Assembly: GCA_034521955.1 (NCBI GenBank)
Contig: JAXHLT010000003.1
Span: forward strand, 744,001 to 808,000
Source of the DNA: M55B127 sp034521955
GTDB taxonomy: Bacteria; Bacillota; Halanaerobiia; Halanaerobiales; M55B127
Length of the DNA: 64,000 nt
Direction of reading: 5' to 3'
Shown here: positions 1 through 10,100 of the stretch, piece after piece
Position numbering within the stretch: the stretch's first letter is position 1
Layout: the number at the start of each line of letters is the position of its first letter
Made by a program: the position numbers and the translations under genes
Notes under the pieces: model-generated
Databases searched by the model: none
What the model saw: the letters and a program-made list of their open reading frames with translations, nothing else
What the model was told of the DNA's origin: nothing

Positions 1-612
1 CGAAGCTGCACTAATTGAATTAATCTTTAAATCACCACTAATAACAGCTTCCTGCTCACAGTTAATCTCTGGTATCTTTTGGTTGCCGTCAACTAATACA
101 AATCCAGGATCATAATTAAGGTCTTCAATAGCTCTTCTCATTGCCAAAAATGTTGCTTGATGAATGTTCATCCGATCAATTATGGTATTACTAACGATTC
201 CAATTCCAACCGAGACTGCCTGTTCTAAAATTATATCAAAAAGCCGTTCTCTTTCAGATAGACTAATTTTTTTTGAATCGGTTAAACCTAAAATGGGTTT
301 TGAGGTATCTAGTATTACAGCTGAAGAAACTACAGGTCCTGCTAAAGGACCCCGACCTGCTTCATCTATACCGGCTATGTATTCAAAACCTTTTTTTTCA
401 TATTTTTTTAATATCTCATTTTGTTTTTGCCACATTTTTTGTTTTTTTATTTTTTTTCTCTTTTTGTTATGAATTCTTTCAGCTATCTTATTTACACCTT
501 TTCTACTGTCATTTTCTAAACTATTAATAATACCAGAATCAATTTGCTCAACATCATCATACTTGTCTATATATACTTTAATTTCTTTTATGGTCTTTTC
601 ATTAAAATTCAA
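1..612 (-). CDS. rnhB: Ribonuclease HII (3' end outside window)
   Basis: Endonuclease that cuts the RNA strand of RNA-DNA hybrids and removes misincorporated ribonucleotides. The reading frame runs off the left edge, so the C-terminal part is missing. The signature GIDEAGRGPLAGPVV, with the first catalytic Asp-Glu pair, is clear, followed by GLTDSKK. About 70 residues precede it, as in the long Bacillus-type RnhB. The start is probably TTG at 612 (GGAAGTG about 8 nt upstream), overlapping the last codons of ylqF; an ATG at 435 would remove the N-terminal extension. The ylqF-rnhB pairing is the usual Firmicute order. Confidence 0.9.
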   Translation of the reverse strand, partial: MNFNEKTIKEIKVYIDKYDDVEQIDSGIINSLENDSRKGVNKIAERIHNKKRKKIKKQKMWQKQNEILKKYEKKGFEYIAGIDEAGRGPLAGPVVSSAVILDTSKPILGLTDSKKISLSERERLFDIILEQAVSVGIGIVSNTIIDRMNIHQATFLAMRRAIEDLNYDPGFVLVDGNQKIPEINCEQEAVISGDLKINSISAAS

Positions 613-1471
613 AATGATCACTTCCAGTTATCTCAAGGGATAGCCTACCTAAAACACCTTTTTTATAGTCATTAACAAGGTGTTTAGCTGCTCTATTGCG
701 GTCTATCTTTCCACCACTCATTAAACAACCCCTTTTTTTACCAATTTTAGGTAAAATATCATAAGGATGTTCACCTTCATATATATCAATCTCATAATAC
801 TCACTAATTGCATCAATTTTTTTAAGTTGGTCTAAAAACTTTAATAATTTATATGCTGCCAGCTCTGTATCAACTTTTTTTAATTCAATAGCTCCAGTTA
901 AGACTAATTTATAGGCTGTTTCTTCATTATCAGCTTTTGGAAAAAGTATACCCGGCATATCAAGAAGTTCAATATTTTTTGAAACTTTAATCCACTGTTT
1001 TCCCCTAGTAACACCTGGTGTATTACCTGTTCTAGCAGAAGACTTACCTGTCAGTGCATTTATAATCGCTGATTTACCCACATTAGGGATTCCAATTACT
1101 ATTGCTCTAATCGGTCTTTGGTTTATACCTTTATTTAACCTTTTTTCATTAATCTCTTCCTGCTTTTTCTCCATTAAATTAATCAAGTTTTTCATACCCG
1201 ATTTTTTTACGGCATTCATCTTAATTGCTTTAACATATTTTTCAATCTCACTAACCCATTGGTCTGTTATATTTTTTTCAGCCAAATCTTTTTTATTTAA
1301 TATTAATATCTTTTCTTTGTCTTCTGTTATTTCTTTAAGTTCTTTATTATGGCTGGATTTTACTATTCGTGCATCTAGTACTTCTAATACTAAATCAACA
1401 TTTTTTAAGTTTTCTTTTAATACCCTTTTAGCTTTTGCCATATGACCGGGATATATGTTCATAATCTTCAC
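602..1471 (-). CDS. ylqF: Ribosome biogenesis GTPase YlqF/RbgA
   Basis: Circularly permuted GTPase needed for late assembly of the 50S subunit. The G motifs come in permuted order: NKKD (G4, residues 59-62), then GIPNVGKS (G1, 127-134), then DMPG (G3, 171-174). The N-terminus YPGHMAKA is typical of the family. The length of 289 residues is normal. It follows rplS across a terminator-like hairpin and overlaps rnhB at its 3' end, so ylqF-rnhB are probably translated together. Confidence 0.95.
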   Translation of the reverse strand: MKIMNIYPGHMAKAKRVLKENLKNVDLVLEVLDARIVKSSHNKELKEITEDKEKILILNKKDLAEKNITDQWVSEIEKYVKAIKMNAVKKSGMKNLINLMEKKQEEINEKRLNKGINQRPIRAIVIGIPNVGKSAIINALTGKSSARTGNTPGVTRGKQWIKVSKNIELLDMPGILFPKADNEETAYKLVLTGAIELKKVDTELAAYKLLKFLDQLKKIDAISEYYEIDIYEGEHPYDILPKIGKKRGCLMSGGKIDRNRAAKHLVNDYKKGVLGRLSLEITGSDHFEF

Positions 1472-1520
1472 CTCTTAACTTTCACCTATAAATTATTAAA
1501 ATTTCTAAATAAAATAAATT

Positions 1521-1550
1521 AAAGGGTGCTGGAAAATTCCCTCACCCTTT
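1521..1550 (-). terminator. Hairpin after rplS
   Basis: Inverted repeat AAAGGGTG / CACCCTTT with a 14-nt loop, followed in the minus direction by TTTAATTTATTTT. It lies between rplS and ylqF and probably ends, or weakens, the ylxM-to-rplS transcript. The T-tract is interrupted, so termination may be partial. Confidence 0.6.
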
Positions 1551-1565
1551 AAAAGTTCTCTTATA

Positions 1566-1910
1566 CTATCTTTTTTCTTTGATACGAGCTTTTTTACCTC
1601 TTCTTTCTCTAAGGTAATATAATTTAGCTCTTCTTACATCCCCTTTTCTTAAAACTTCGAACTCTTTAATTTTAGGAGAATGTACTGGGAATGTTCTTTC
1701 AACTCCTACACCGTGAGAAAACTTTCTAACCGCAAAGGTCTCAGTTGAGCCGCTACCTTTTCTTGATATTACAACTCCTTCATACTGCTGAAGTCTTTCT
1801 TTACCACCTTCAACAACTTTTACCTTCAAACGAACAGTATCACCGGCGATAAATTCTGGTATATCGTCTCTCATGTTTTCCTTATTTATGTTGTCGATAA
1901 TATTCATCAT
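1566..1910 (-). CDS. rplS: 50S ribosomal protein L19
   Basis: Structural protein at the 30S-50S interface. The 114-residue product has the family pattern: GDTVRLKVKVVEG near residue 24, YEGVVISRKG in the middle and a basic tail RRGKKARIKEKR. It is the last gene of the ylxM-ffh-rpsP-khpA-rimM-trmD cluster, as in Bacillus, but is separated from trmD by one extra methyltransferase gene. Confidence 0.97.
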   Translation of the reverse strand: MMNIIDNINKENMRDDIPEFIAGDTVRLKVKVVEGGKERLQQYEGVVISRKGSGSTETFAVRKFSHGVGVERTFPVHSPKIKEFEVLRKGDVRRAKLYYLRERRGKKARIKEKR

Positions 1911-1951
1911 CGTACCTCCTTTCAGAAACTTAAAGTAATCTTTAATATTTA

Positions 1952-2509
1952 TTAGGACAGAAGTCTATCCATTATTATTGAAGCTGCACTTCTGACCGAA
2001 AGATGATTATAATCTGTATTACCTTCGATAGGTTCTAAAAGATAATCAGATCTATCAATAATTTCTTTTGTTAATCCCCAACCGGTTCCAAATATTACTA
2101 AATACGGACGGTTAGTTTGATTGATCTTTTCTCTTAAGTTCTTAAATGACATAGTTTCTTTGCTTTTTTTAGCACTAGTAGTAATTATAACAGGTTTTTC
2201 ACCGGTTCTATCTTTGATATCTTCTACTGTGTCATCTAAAGTATCTATGATTTCCATAACTTTAAAGGCCTCATGTCTGGTTTTATTATAATCAGCTCCA
2301 AAACCACTTGTCCAGTAATCAAGCATTCTTTTAACCAAAGCCTGCTGTGATTTAAGCTGGTTTACTACATAGTATTTATTTATACCATAAGTTCTTGCTG
2401 CTCTGGAAATATCATGTAGATCATAATTAGTTACTGTAGTTGTTATTATATCACCATCCTTATTATATACCGGATGATGAAGTAGTGCAATAAATACATT
2501 CTCATTCAT
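1952..2509 (-). CDS. Predicted SPOUT-family RNA methyltransferase
   Basis: A 185-residue protein of the uncharacterised SAM-dependent RNA methyltransferase group (the type related to Pfam Methyltrn_RNA_4). The start NVFIALLHHPVYNKDG and the C-terminal knot-like segment LVIFGTGWGL...NHLSVRSAASIIMDRLL are characteristic. The latter resembles the SAM-binding trefoil knot. It starts 8 nt inside the trmD end and precedes rplS, so it is transcribed with ribosome and tRNA modification genes. An RNA substrate is likely, but the target nucleotide cannot be read from the sequence. Confidence 0.8.
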   Translation of the reverse strand: MNENVFIALLHHPVYNKDGDIITTTVTNYDLHDISRAARTYGINKYYVVNQLKSQQALVKRMLDYWTSGFGADYNKTRHEAFKVMEIIDTLDDTVEDIKDRTGEKPVIITTSAKKSKETMSFKNLREKINQTNRPYLVIFGTGWGLTKEIIDRSDYLLEPIEGNTDYNHLSVRSAASIIMDRLLS

Positions 2510-3257
2510 GATTAGGATCTCCTTTAACTTCTTTTTTTATTTCCTCTAGCAGCTCTTTTTGAGTTTCAGTTAATTTATCTTGATCTATTAAATCAGGTCT
2601 CATTAAGTAAGTCCTTTTTAGGGCTTCTTTTTTACGCCACCTATCAATTAACTGATGATTACCACTTGTTAATATTTCTGGAACCTTCATGTCTTTAAAC
2701 TCTCTTGGCCTTGTATAGTTAGGATAGTCTAATAATCCATTATAAAAAGAATCATGTTTTTTGGATTCATCTGCACCAAGTACATCTGGTAACATACGAG
2801 AAACTGTATCAACTAATACCATAGCAGGTATTTCTCCACCTGTAAGTACATAGTCTCCAATTGATACCTCATGGTCAACAAAGTTTTCTCTAATTCTTTC
2901 ATCTATACCTTCATAGTGTCCACATATTAAAACCAAACGGTCTTTTTTGCTTAAAGTTTTAACCATATCCTGGTTTAACTGCTTTCCACGTGGAGTTAAT
3001 AAGATGTTTGTAGTATTGTCTTTAAAGTCTTCTGTAATATCTTTGAGGGCATAATAGATTGGTTCAACCTTTAAAACCATACCTGCCCCACCACCATAAG
3101 GAGAGTCATCAGCAGTATTGTGTTTATCTGTTGTATAGTCTCTTATATCAACTAAGTTAATATTTAGTATGTTATTATCAACTGCTCTTTTTATAATACT
3201 GTCTGAAAAGGGGCCTTTAAACATTTCAGGAAACAATGTTAAAATATCAAACTGCAT
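2502..3257 (-). CDS. trmD: tRNA (guanine-37-N1)-methyltransferase
   Basis: Methylates G37 next to the anticodon, preventing +1 frameshifts on proline and some leucine tRNAs. The product has 251 residues. FDILTLFPEMF at the N-terminus, the SAM-knot segment SIGDYVLTGGEIPA and the GLLDYPNYTRP motif are all present. It lies between rimM (16 nt gap) and the SPOUT gene (8-nt overlap), the standard Firmicute position. Confidence 0.97.
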   Translation of the reverse strand: MQFDILTLFPEMFKGPFSDSIIKRAVDNNILNINLVDIRDYTTDKHNTADDSPYGGGAGMVLKVEPIYYALKDITEDFKDNTTNILLTPRGKQLNQDMVKTLSKKDRLVLICGHYEGIDERIRENFVDHEVSIGDYVLTGGEIPAMVLVDTVSRMLPDVLGADESKKHDSFYNGLLDYPNYTRPREFKDMKVPEILTSGNHQLIDRWRKKEALKRTYLMRPDLIDQDKLTETQKELLEEIKKEVKGDPNHE

Positions 3258-3273
3258 TTTTATCCCCCTAAGA

Positions 3274-3789
3274 TTATAAGTCTAATATCTTGTTTACTGG
3301 ATCAATGTATATTTTATTATTTTCAAGATCAATTTCTTTAATATATTCTTTGCTCATTGGAATCATATACTCTTTTTTTTGATCTTTTACAACTAATATA
3401 TCAGTTCCCTTAGTATCTAAAACATTTATTACTTTTCCTAATCTACTATCATCTAATAGCATTACCTCAAGGTCGATAAGATCTTCAATATAGTATTCAT
3501 CTTCAGCTAATGGTAAAAGTTCATCTTCTTTTATCATAACTTCATAGTTTCTATACTTTAAAGCTTCACCGATATCATCTATACCTTGAAGTTTAAGGAT
3601 CACAAAACTTTTATGATACCACATATCTTCAATTATCTTTTTTGTCTTTTCACCTTGATTAGGATTTACTAGATATACAGATTCCAAAAGTTCAAATCTT
3701 CTTAAATCGTCTGTATAAGGGGCTACTCTTAACTCACCCTTATTACCTTGATTTTTAGTTATCTTTCCTAATGTAACTAAATCTTCCAT
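3274..3789 (-). CDS. rimM: 16S rRNA processing protein RimM
   Basis: 30S maturation factor that binds S19. The 171-residue product has the N-terminal RimM barrel (LGKITKNQGNKGELRV) and a C-terminal PRC-barrel (YYIEDLIDLEV...LGKVINVLDT...YMIPM). It lies directly between khpA and trmD. Confidence 0.95.
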   Translation of the reverse strand: MEDLVTLGKITKNQGNKGELRVAPYTDDLRRFELLESVYLVNPNQGEKTKKIIEDMWYHKSFVILKLQGIDDIGEALKYRNYEVMIKEDELLPLAEDEYYIEDLIDLEVMLLDDSRLGKVINVLDTKGTDILVVKDQKKEYMIPMSKEYIKEIDLENNKIYIDPVNKILDL

Positions 3790-3804
3790 AATAATTCACC
3801 AAAC

Positions 3805-4032
3805 TTATTTGATTTTAACCTCAACTTTTTTACCTTCTTTGGTAGCTGAAGCTTTTACTACTTTTCTAATTGCTCTTGCAATCCTACCCTGTTTACCGAT
3901 AACTTTACCCATATCATCTTCGGCAACAGATAGTTCAATTAAAGTAGTGTTGTCCTCTTCAATCATTTTGGTTTTTACTTCTTCTGGTTTATCCACAATA
4001 GATCTTGCAATTACTTCTACTAATTCATCCAT
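3805..4032 (-). CDS. khpA: KH-domain RNA-binding protein KhpA
   Basis: Small single-KH protein (75 residues) of the YlqC/KhpA family, which partners KhpB/Jag and binds RNA globally. The RNA-gripping GxxG loop is GKQG at residues 46-49, followed by the helix RIARAIRKVVKA. It sits between rpsP and rimM, its normal place in Firmicutes. Confidence 0.95.
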   Translation of the reverse strand: MDELVEVIARSIVDKPEEVKTKMIEEDNTTLIELSVAEDDMGKVIGKQGRIARAIRKVVKASATKEGKKVEVKIK

Positions 4033-4050
4033 AGGAGAAACCTCCTTTTA

Positions 4051-4314
4051 CTATTCCTTATTTAGAAACTTTTTATAAATACCTGATTTCTTTAATAAGC
4101 TCTTAACAGTATTAGATGGTTTTGCACCATTGTTTAACCATTTAAGTGCTTTTTCTTCATCAATCTTGTATGTTTCTGGTTCAGTAGTAGGATCATAATA
4201 TCCTAACTCTTCAATAAATTTACCGATTGGAGCATTACGTGAATCTGAAACCACCAATCTATATGATGCACTTCTTTTTTTACCCATTCTTTTAAGTCTA
4301 ATCTTAACAGCCAT
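4051..4314 (-). CDS. rpsP: 30S ribosomal protein S16
   Basis: 87-residue ribosomal protein with the family start VKIRLKRMGKKRSASYRLVV and the conserved ELGYYDP segment. An AGGAGG-type ribosome-binding site precedes the ATG. It follows ffh by 41 nt in the same operon. Confidence 0.97.
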   Translation of the reverse strand: MAVKIRLKRMGKKRSASYRLVVSDSRNAPIGKFIEELGYYDPTTEPETYKIDEEKALKWLNNGAKPSNTVKSLLKKSGIYKKFLNKE

Positions 4315-4355
4315 TAAACTTCACCTCCTTGAAAAAATTAAAGTCTTTATTTATA

Positions 4356-5693
4356 TTAAAACGGTAAGTTCATCTTACCCATTAAACCTTTGCCTTTAGA
4401 ACCATTGAACTTTTTAATCATCTTTTTAGTCTCTCTATACTGTTTTAGAAGTCTATTAACCTCTTGTATGCTTGTACCACTACCCTTTGCAATTCTTTTT
4501 CTACGGCTTCCGTTAATCACTTTAGGATCAACCTTTTCTTCTTTGGTCATTGAATTAATGATAGCTTCAATATGATCGAGTTGTTTTTCATCAACTTGTA
4601 AGTTTTTAAGTTGTTTTGCACCACTCATTCCGGGTATCATACCCATAATCTCATCAAGTGGTCCCATATCTCTTAACTGTTCAAGCTGATCTAAAAAGTC
4701 TTCAAAAGTAAACTGATTATTTTTTAATCTTTCTTCTAATTTTTTAGCCTTTTCTTTATCTATAGACTGTTCAGCCTTTTCGATTAAGCTTAACACATCA
4801 CCCATACCTAATATTCGATTTGACATCCGGTCGGGATGGAAGACTTCAAAGTCATCTAATTTTTCACCGGTACCAATATACTTAATCGGCTTTCCGGTTA
4901 CAGCCTTAACTGAAAGTGCTGCACCACCACGGGCATCACCATCAAGTTTTGTTAAAACAACTCCATTTACACCAAGTTTTTTATCAAAGTTCTCAGATAC
5001 ATTAACTGCATCTTGACCTGTCATTGAGTCAACAACTAAAAGAATTTCATCAGGTTCAGTACTTTCTTTAATATCCTGTAGTTCATCCATCATCTCTTCA
5101 TCAATGTGAAGACGACCTGCAGTATCTAATATTACTACATCATTGCCATCTGATTCAGCCTTTGAAAGACCAGCCTTTATTATATCAACAGGACTTTGTT
5201 TATCACCCATTGAAAATACTGGAATCTCTAAACGCTCACCTAAAACCTGAAGCTGTCTTATTGCAGCAGGTCTGTAAATATCACCGGCAACTAATAATGG
5301 ATTTTTACCTTCATTTTTAAACATTTTAGCTAATTTACCAGCAGTAGTTGTCTTACCTGAACCCTGCAGACCAACTAACATAATTAAAGTTGGAGGTTCT
5401 GGTGAAATACTAATTTCACTCTGCTGTCCACCCATTAACTTGGTTAACTCTTCATTAACGATTTTTACAACCTGTTGACCAGGGGTTAGACTTTCCATTA
5501 CCTCATGGCCAACTGCTCTTTCTTTTATATTATTCACTAAGTTTTTTACAACCTTGTAGTTTACATCTGCTTCTAGTAGAGCAAGTTTAACCTCTCTTAA
5601 GGCAGAATCAACATCCTTTTCATTTAACTTACCCTTACTACTCAATTTTTTTAGAGTACTCTGCAGTTTTTCTGCTAATCCAGAAAAAATCAT
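4356..5693 (-). CDS. ffh: Signal recognition particle protein Ffh
   Basis: GTPase that binds the SRP RNA and hydrophobic signal sequences and docks with FtsY at the membrane. The NG domain has GLQGSGKT (residues 108-115), DTAGR (190-194) and TKLDGDARGG (from 248). The C-terminal M domain is methionine-rich (MGPLDEIMGMIPGMSG), and GSRRKRIAKGSG is the RNA-binding motif. The length of 445 is typical. It follows ylxM, its known partner gene, by 18 nt. Confidence 0.98.
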   Translation of the reverse strand: MIFSGLAEKLQSTLKKLSSKGKLNEKDVDSALREVKLALLEADVNYKVVKNLVNNIKERAVGHEVMESLTPGQQVVKIVNEELTKLMGGQQSEISISPEPPTLIMLVGLQGSGKTTTAGKLAKMFKNEGKNPLLVAGDIYRPAAIRQLQVLGERLEIPVFSMGDKQSPVDIIKAGLSKAESDGNDVVILDTAGRLHIDEEMMDELQDIKESTEPDEILLVVDSMTGQDAVNVSENFDKKLGVNGVVLTKLDGDARGGAALSVKAVTGKPIKYIGTGEKLDDFEVFHPDRMSNRILGMGDVLSLIEKAEQSIDKEKAKKLEERLKNNQFTFEDFLDQLEQLRDMGPLDEIMGMIPGMSGAKQLKNLQVDEKQLDHIEAIINSMTKEEKVDPKVINGSRRKRIAKGSGTSIQEVNRLLKQYRETKKMIKKFNGSKGKGLMGKMNLPF

Positions 5694-5711
5694 TTAAAAA
5701 AGACCTCCAGC

Positions 5712-6068
5712 TTAAATATTTTTATTCATCTTTTTTAATTTTTTCAATAAAAAAGATCTTGTTTTTTGGTCAATATCTTGTTTACTATCCAGAAAATCTA
5801 TTAATTCATTTACTAAATTTATATTCTTTTTATTTCTTGCAACCAACTGTAATTTATCTTCATACTTCTTTAAAGTGTCTTCAGCTCGGTGCAGGTGATC
5901 ATAAACACCCTGACGGCTGATATCTAAATTATCAGCAATTTCACCAAGTGATAAGTCCTGATAAAAGTACAGTTCGATTACTTCTTTTTGTTTATCTGTC
6001 AGTAGTTTACCGTAGTAATCATATAACATACTGACTTCAATTGTTTTGTCTAACATTTCAACCACCAT
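5712..6068 (-). CDS. ylxM: YlxM-family DNA-binding protein
   Basis: Small helix-turn-helix protein encoded upstream of ffh in most Firmicutes; in streptococci it is reported to modulate SRP function. A sigma-70 region-4-like helix-turn-helix is visible (LTDKQKEVIELYFYQDLSLG, then IADNLDISRQGVYDHLHRAE). The product has 118 residues. It is the first gene after the strong promoter at 6110-6138. Confidence 0.93.
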   Translation of the reverse strand: MVVEMLDKTIEVSMLYDYYGKLLTDKQKEVIELYFYQDLSLGEIADNLDISRQGVYDHLHRAEDTLKKYEDKLQLVARNKKNINLVNELIDFLDSKQDIDQKTRSFLLKKLKKMNKNI

Positions 6069-6109
6069 GCTTGTTAAGTATTATTACTTTACACTTGCTC
6101 ACAGAGCAT

Positions 6110-6138
6110 AGTATAATACATCATTTAGTTTATGTCAA
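6110..6138 (-). promoter_or_regulatory. Sigma-A promoter of the ylxM-ffh-rplS operon
   Basis: On the minus strand, TTGACA (6133-6138) is followed after exactly 17 nt by TATACT (6110-6115). It lies between the ftsY stop and the ylxM start, so the SRP/ribosome-maturation operon has its own near-consensus promoter. Confidence 0.85.
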
Positions 6139-6148
6139 GGGTGTTTTT

Positions 6149-7099
6149 TTAAGAAAATAAGGCGTCTACAAAGTTATCGGGATTAAAGGACTGTAAGTCA
6201 TCTTCCTTTTCTCCAACACCGATTAATTTGATTGGTATTCCCAGCTCATCTTTAACCGCAATTACAACTCCACCTTTTGCTGTTCCATCCAGTTTTGTTA
6301 GGGCAATACCATCAATATTTACTGCTTTGTGGAATAACTTAGCCTGTGAAATGGCATTTTGGCCATTTGTAGCATCTAAAACTAAAAGAATCTGTTTATG
6401 TGCATCTTCAGCCTCATTATAGATTACACGTTTTACCTTTTTTAACTCTTCCATTAAGTTCTTTTGGGTATGGAGACGTCCTGCTGTATCAATAATTAAA
6501 ACATCAGAACCCTTAGAACGAGCTGATTGGATTGCATCATAAGCTACAGCAGCTGCATCTGAACCTTCTTTTTGAGCAATAAGTCTTACCCCTAAACGAT
6601 TGGTCCAAACCTCTAACTGGTCAATTGCAGCAGCTCTAAAGGTATCACAAGCAGCAATCATGACATCTTTTCCTTCTTTTTTAAACTTACTTGCTATCTT
6701 TGCAATTGTAGTAGTCTTTCCAGAACCATTTACACCTACTACCATAATGATATTTAAACCATCATTTAAAGTTAACCCACCTTTTTCTTCCTGTAAAAAC
6801 TGACTTAGTTCTTCTTTAAATACTCCGTAAAACTCTTCAGTAGTTTCAATATCTTCTTTTTCAACCTTCAATTTTAAATCATCGATCATTTTCATGGTGG
6901 TGTGTACACCTATATCTGCCTGGATAAGGACTTCTTCTAATTCTAAAAAGAAATCATCATTTAACTCTTTACCACCTGTAAAAAGATCATTTATTTTTCC
7001 AAAAATGCCGTTTTTAGTTTTATTTAATCCATTTTTTAGTTTTTGAAATAATCCTTTATCTTCATCTTCATTTTCATTTTCATTTTTAAATATTGACAT
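6149..7099 (-). CDS. ftsY: SRP receptor FtsY
   Basis: Membrane-associated GTPase that receives the Ffh-ribosome complex. The short acidic N-terminus (NENENEDEDKG) is followed by the N domain, GVNGSGKTTT (G1), DTFRAAA, DTAGRLHTQ and TKLDGTAKGG. The length of 316 is that of the short FtsY form without a long A domain. It follows smc by 19 nt, the standard smc-ftsY arrangement. Confidence 0.97.
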   Translation of the reverse strand: MSIFKNENENEDEDKGLFQKLKNGLNKTKNGIFGKINDLFTGGKELNDDFFLELEEVLIQADIGVHTTMKMIDDLKLKVEKEDIETTEEFYGVFKEELSQFLQEEKGGLTLNDGLNIIMVVGVNGSGKTTTIAKIASKFKKEGKDVMIAACDTFRAAAIDQLEVWTNRLGVRLIAQKEGSDAAAVAYDAIQSARSKGSDVLIIDTAGRLHTQKNLMEELKKVKRVIYNEAEDAHKQILLVLDATNGQNAISQAKLFHKAVNIDGIALTKLDGTAKGGVVIAVKDELGIPIKLIGVGEKEDDLQSFNPDNFVDALFS

Positions 7100-7118
7100 T
7101 TATCTTACCTCCTGTATC

Positions 7119-10100
7119 TTATTGGATCTGTTCCTTTAAGTTTAAAGAAACCAATTCAGTTACTCCTCTATTGGTCATTGTTAGTCCATAGATATTATCA
7201 ACTGATGTCATCATGTGTTTTCTGTGAGTTACAACAATAAACTGAGCAAAGTCAGTATACTCTCTTAAGAAGTTTGAAAACCTAACAACATTTACATCAT
7301 CTAATGGAGCATCAATTTCATCTAAGATATAAAATGGACTAGGATTAACCTTAAGTAGTGCAAATACTAAAGCAATTGCTGTAAGAGCTCTTTCTCCACC
7401 TGATAATAATGTTAGTTTCTTTAGTTTTTTACCAGGAGGCTGGGCAATTATTTCTACCCCAGTTTCTAGGAGTGCATCTTCATCAACTAAGTTTAGTTCT
7501 GCCTTACCACCGTTAAATAGTTCAACAAATAATTCTTCAAACTCTTCTTTAATCTGATAAAAGGAAGTCTTGAACTTATCCATCATTGTTTCATCTATTC
7601 TTTCGATTATATTTGCGATTGAATCTTTTGCAGAATTAAGATCATCCTGTTGTTCATGTAAATAGTCTAGTCTTTCTTTGAGTTCTTCATATTCTTCAAT
7701 TGCACCGGTATTGACATTCCCGAGTTTAGATATTTCGTTTCTCAGTTCATTAACCTTGTTTTCAACTTCTTTTTTGTTCTCTACTTCTTCTCTATTTTCA
7801 TATTCATCGTTTTCTACATCAAATTCATATTCATTATGAAGGCGATTTACTATACTTTCTACCTTATCACTTTTTCTAGTATACTCAATATTAATCTCAT
7901 GTAATTTATCTTTTTTATTATTTAGTTCAGTATTAAGTAATTCTACTTCTTCTTCTAATTTATCATGTGTTTCTCTTACTTCAGTTAATTTTTTGTTTAG
8001 CTTTTTTAAATTTTCTTCCCTTTGTATTATTTCATTTTCAAACTCTTGTTTTTGTGCTATGAACTTCTCTTTTCTTTCTGTAAGAGAATTAGTTTCTTGA
8101 TCTATCTCATCTATTCTTTTTGTTTTCTCTTCTCTTAAAATTTGATTATCTTTTAAACTTTCTTTTAAGTTTTCAATTTCTTTTTTTAAGTTTTTATGTT
8201 TTTCCTGTTCAGTTGCATACTCCACTCTTATATTAGTGAGGTCTTCTCGAATACTTTCTATTTTATCATTTAATTTATCAATCTCATCTTGTTTATCTTT
8301 AATTATATTTTTTTCTTCATCAAAGTCCTGACTGTTATTTTCAAAAATACCGTTTAAGTTTTCTTTTTCTTTATTAAGTTCTTTTAAACTTTCATTTTCA
8401 CTATCGATCTTATCTTCAATATTTTTTAGATTTTTAACGGTATCTTCATGCTCTAGCTGTAGTTCTTGCATTTTTTCCTGAAAGTTTTCAGCTTTTAATT
8501 TAAGCTGTTGTGTCTTGTTTTTTAAACTTTCTTCTTTTTCTTTTAAGTTATTTATCTCTTCTTTGATATCAAGACCGTCTTTCACAATTTGATCGATCTT
8601 ATCATTTAGTTTGTTGATTTCAGCTTTAAGTTCTTTAATTTCACGGTCTCTGCTTAAAAGATCATTTTTCTTTTTGTTTTTACTACCACCTGATAATGAA
8701 CCACCAGGATAGATTACATCTCCATCTTTTGTGACTATTTTATGTTTTTTATTAATTATATTAGAAATCTTGATGGCAGAATCTAGATCACTTGTGATGA
8801 TTGTATTACCTAATAGAGATTCCATTACATCTTTGTAATCTTTTTTGTAATCAACAAAATCACAGGCTAAGCCTAAAAATCCATCAACATTATTAAAATC
8901 TGATGTATTAATTTTTCCATAATTTTTTATGGATTCAATTGGTAAAAAGGTTGCCCTTCCCTTATTGTTTTCTTTAAGATAGTTAATACAGTTTTGAGCA
9001 GTACTGTCATCTTTAACTACAACATTTTGCAGTTTATTACCTAAAGTAGTATCAACAGCTGTCTCAAATTCTTTTTTAACATCAATTAGTTGAGCAACTG
9101 CTCCATACATCTCAGAAAACTTATCAGATCTCTTTAAAATTGACTTTACACCTTTATAGAAACCGGAGTAATCTTTTTTAAGTTCTTTAATAAATTCCAT
9201 GCGAGATTTTTTTTGATACAGATCATCCTGTACTTTTTCATATTCAGTCTCTAGTTGGTCATACTTATTTTGATAACCATCAAGTTTTTGTTCTAAATCT
9301 TGATATTCATTTTTGGTTTTTTCTAACTCTTGAAGAGTTTTTTTGTGTTCTTTTTCATTTAAATCAATTTTGTTATTAATATGGGCTTTTTTAGTTAAAA
9401 TCTGTTCTTTTTGATCCTGAAAATCGGTTAATGCCCTTTGGCGATACTTAATTTTTTCCTTTAACTTATCAAAGTCTCTTTTTAACTGATTTATATCAAC
9501 ATTTTCTTCTATTAAGTTTTCACGATAGTTATTCAATTTAGATCTAAGTTCTTTTAGTTTTTCAACACGGGAATTATAGTCTTTTTCAATACTATCTTTT
9601 TTTTCAGCTAAAAGATTTAACTTTTTTTCTTGATCTTCTAATTTAATATCCAAGTTATCAACTGTTGTTTCATTGTTGTTGTATTCTTCTTTTAACTTCA
9701 TTATTTCTTCACTTAAGTTTTCTTTTTCTCTAACTAAGTTTTTTTTGCGTTCTTTTATTATATTAATTCTATTTTTAACTTCTTCATTTTTAGTTTTAAG
9801 TTGGTAAAACTCATCCTTTTTATCATCATACTTTACTTCTAAATCTCTTAATTCTTCTTTTTTAATATGTAGTTTTTCTTTTTTATTTTCAGCAGTTGTT
9901 TCTTTTTTATTTATAATATTTTCTAAACTACTTTTTTTGTTCTCTAACTCATCAATTCTTACTGATAATTCCTGGTACTGGTCTAATAATAAGTTAATTT
10001 CTATACCTTTTAATTCACTTTTTAAGTTCTTATATTTTTTAGCTTTTTTAGCTTCTTTTGTTAATTTTTCAAACTGTTTTTCTAATTCCCAGACCAAATC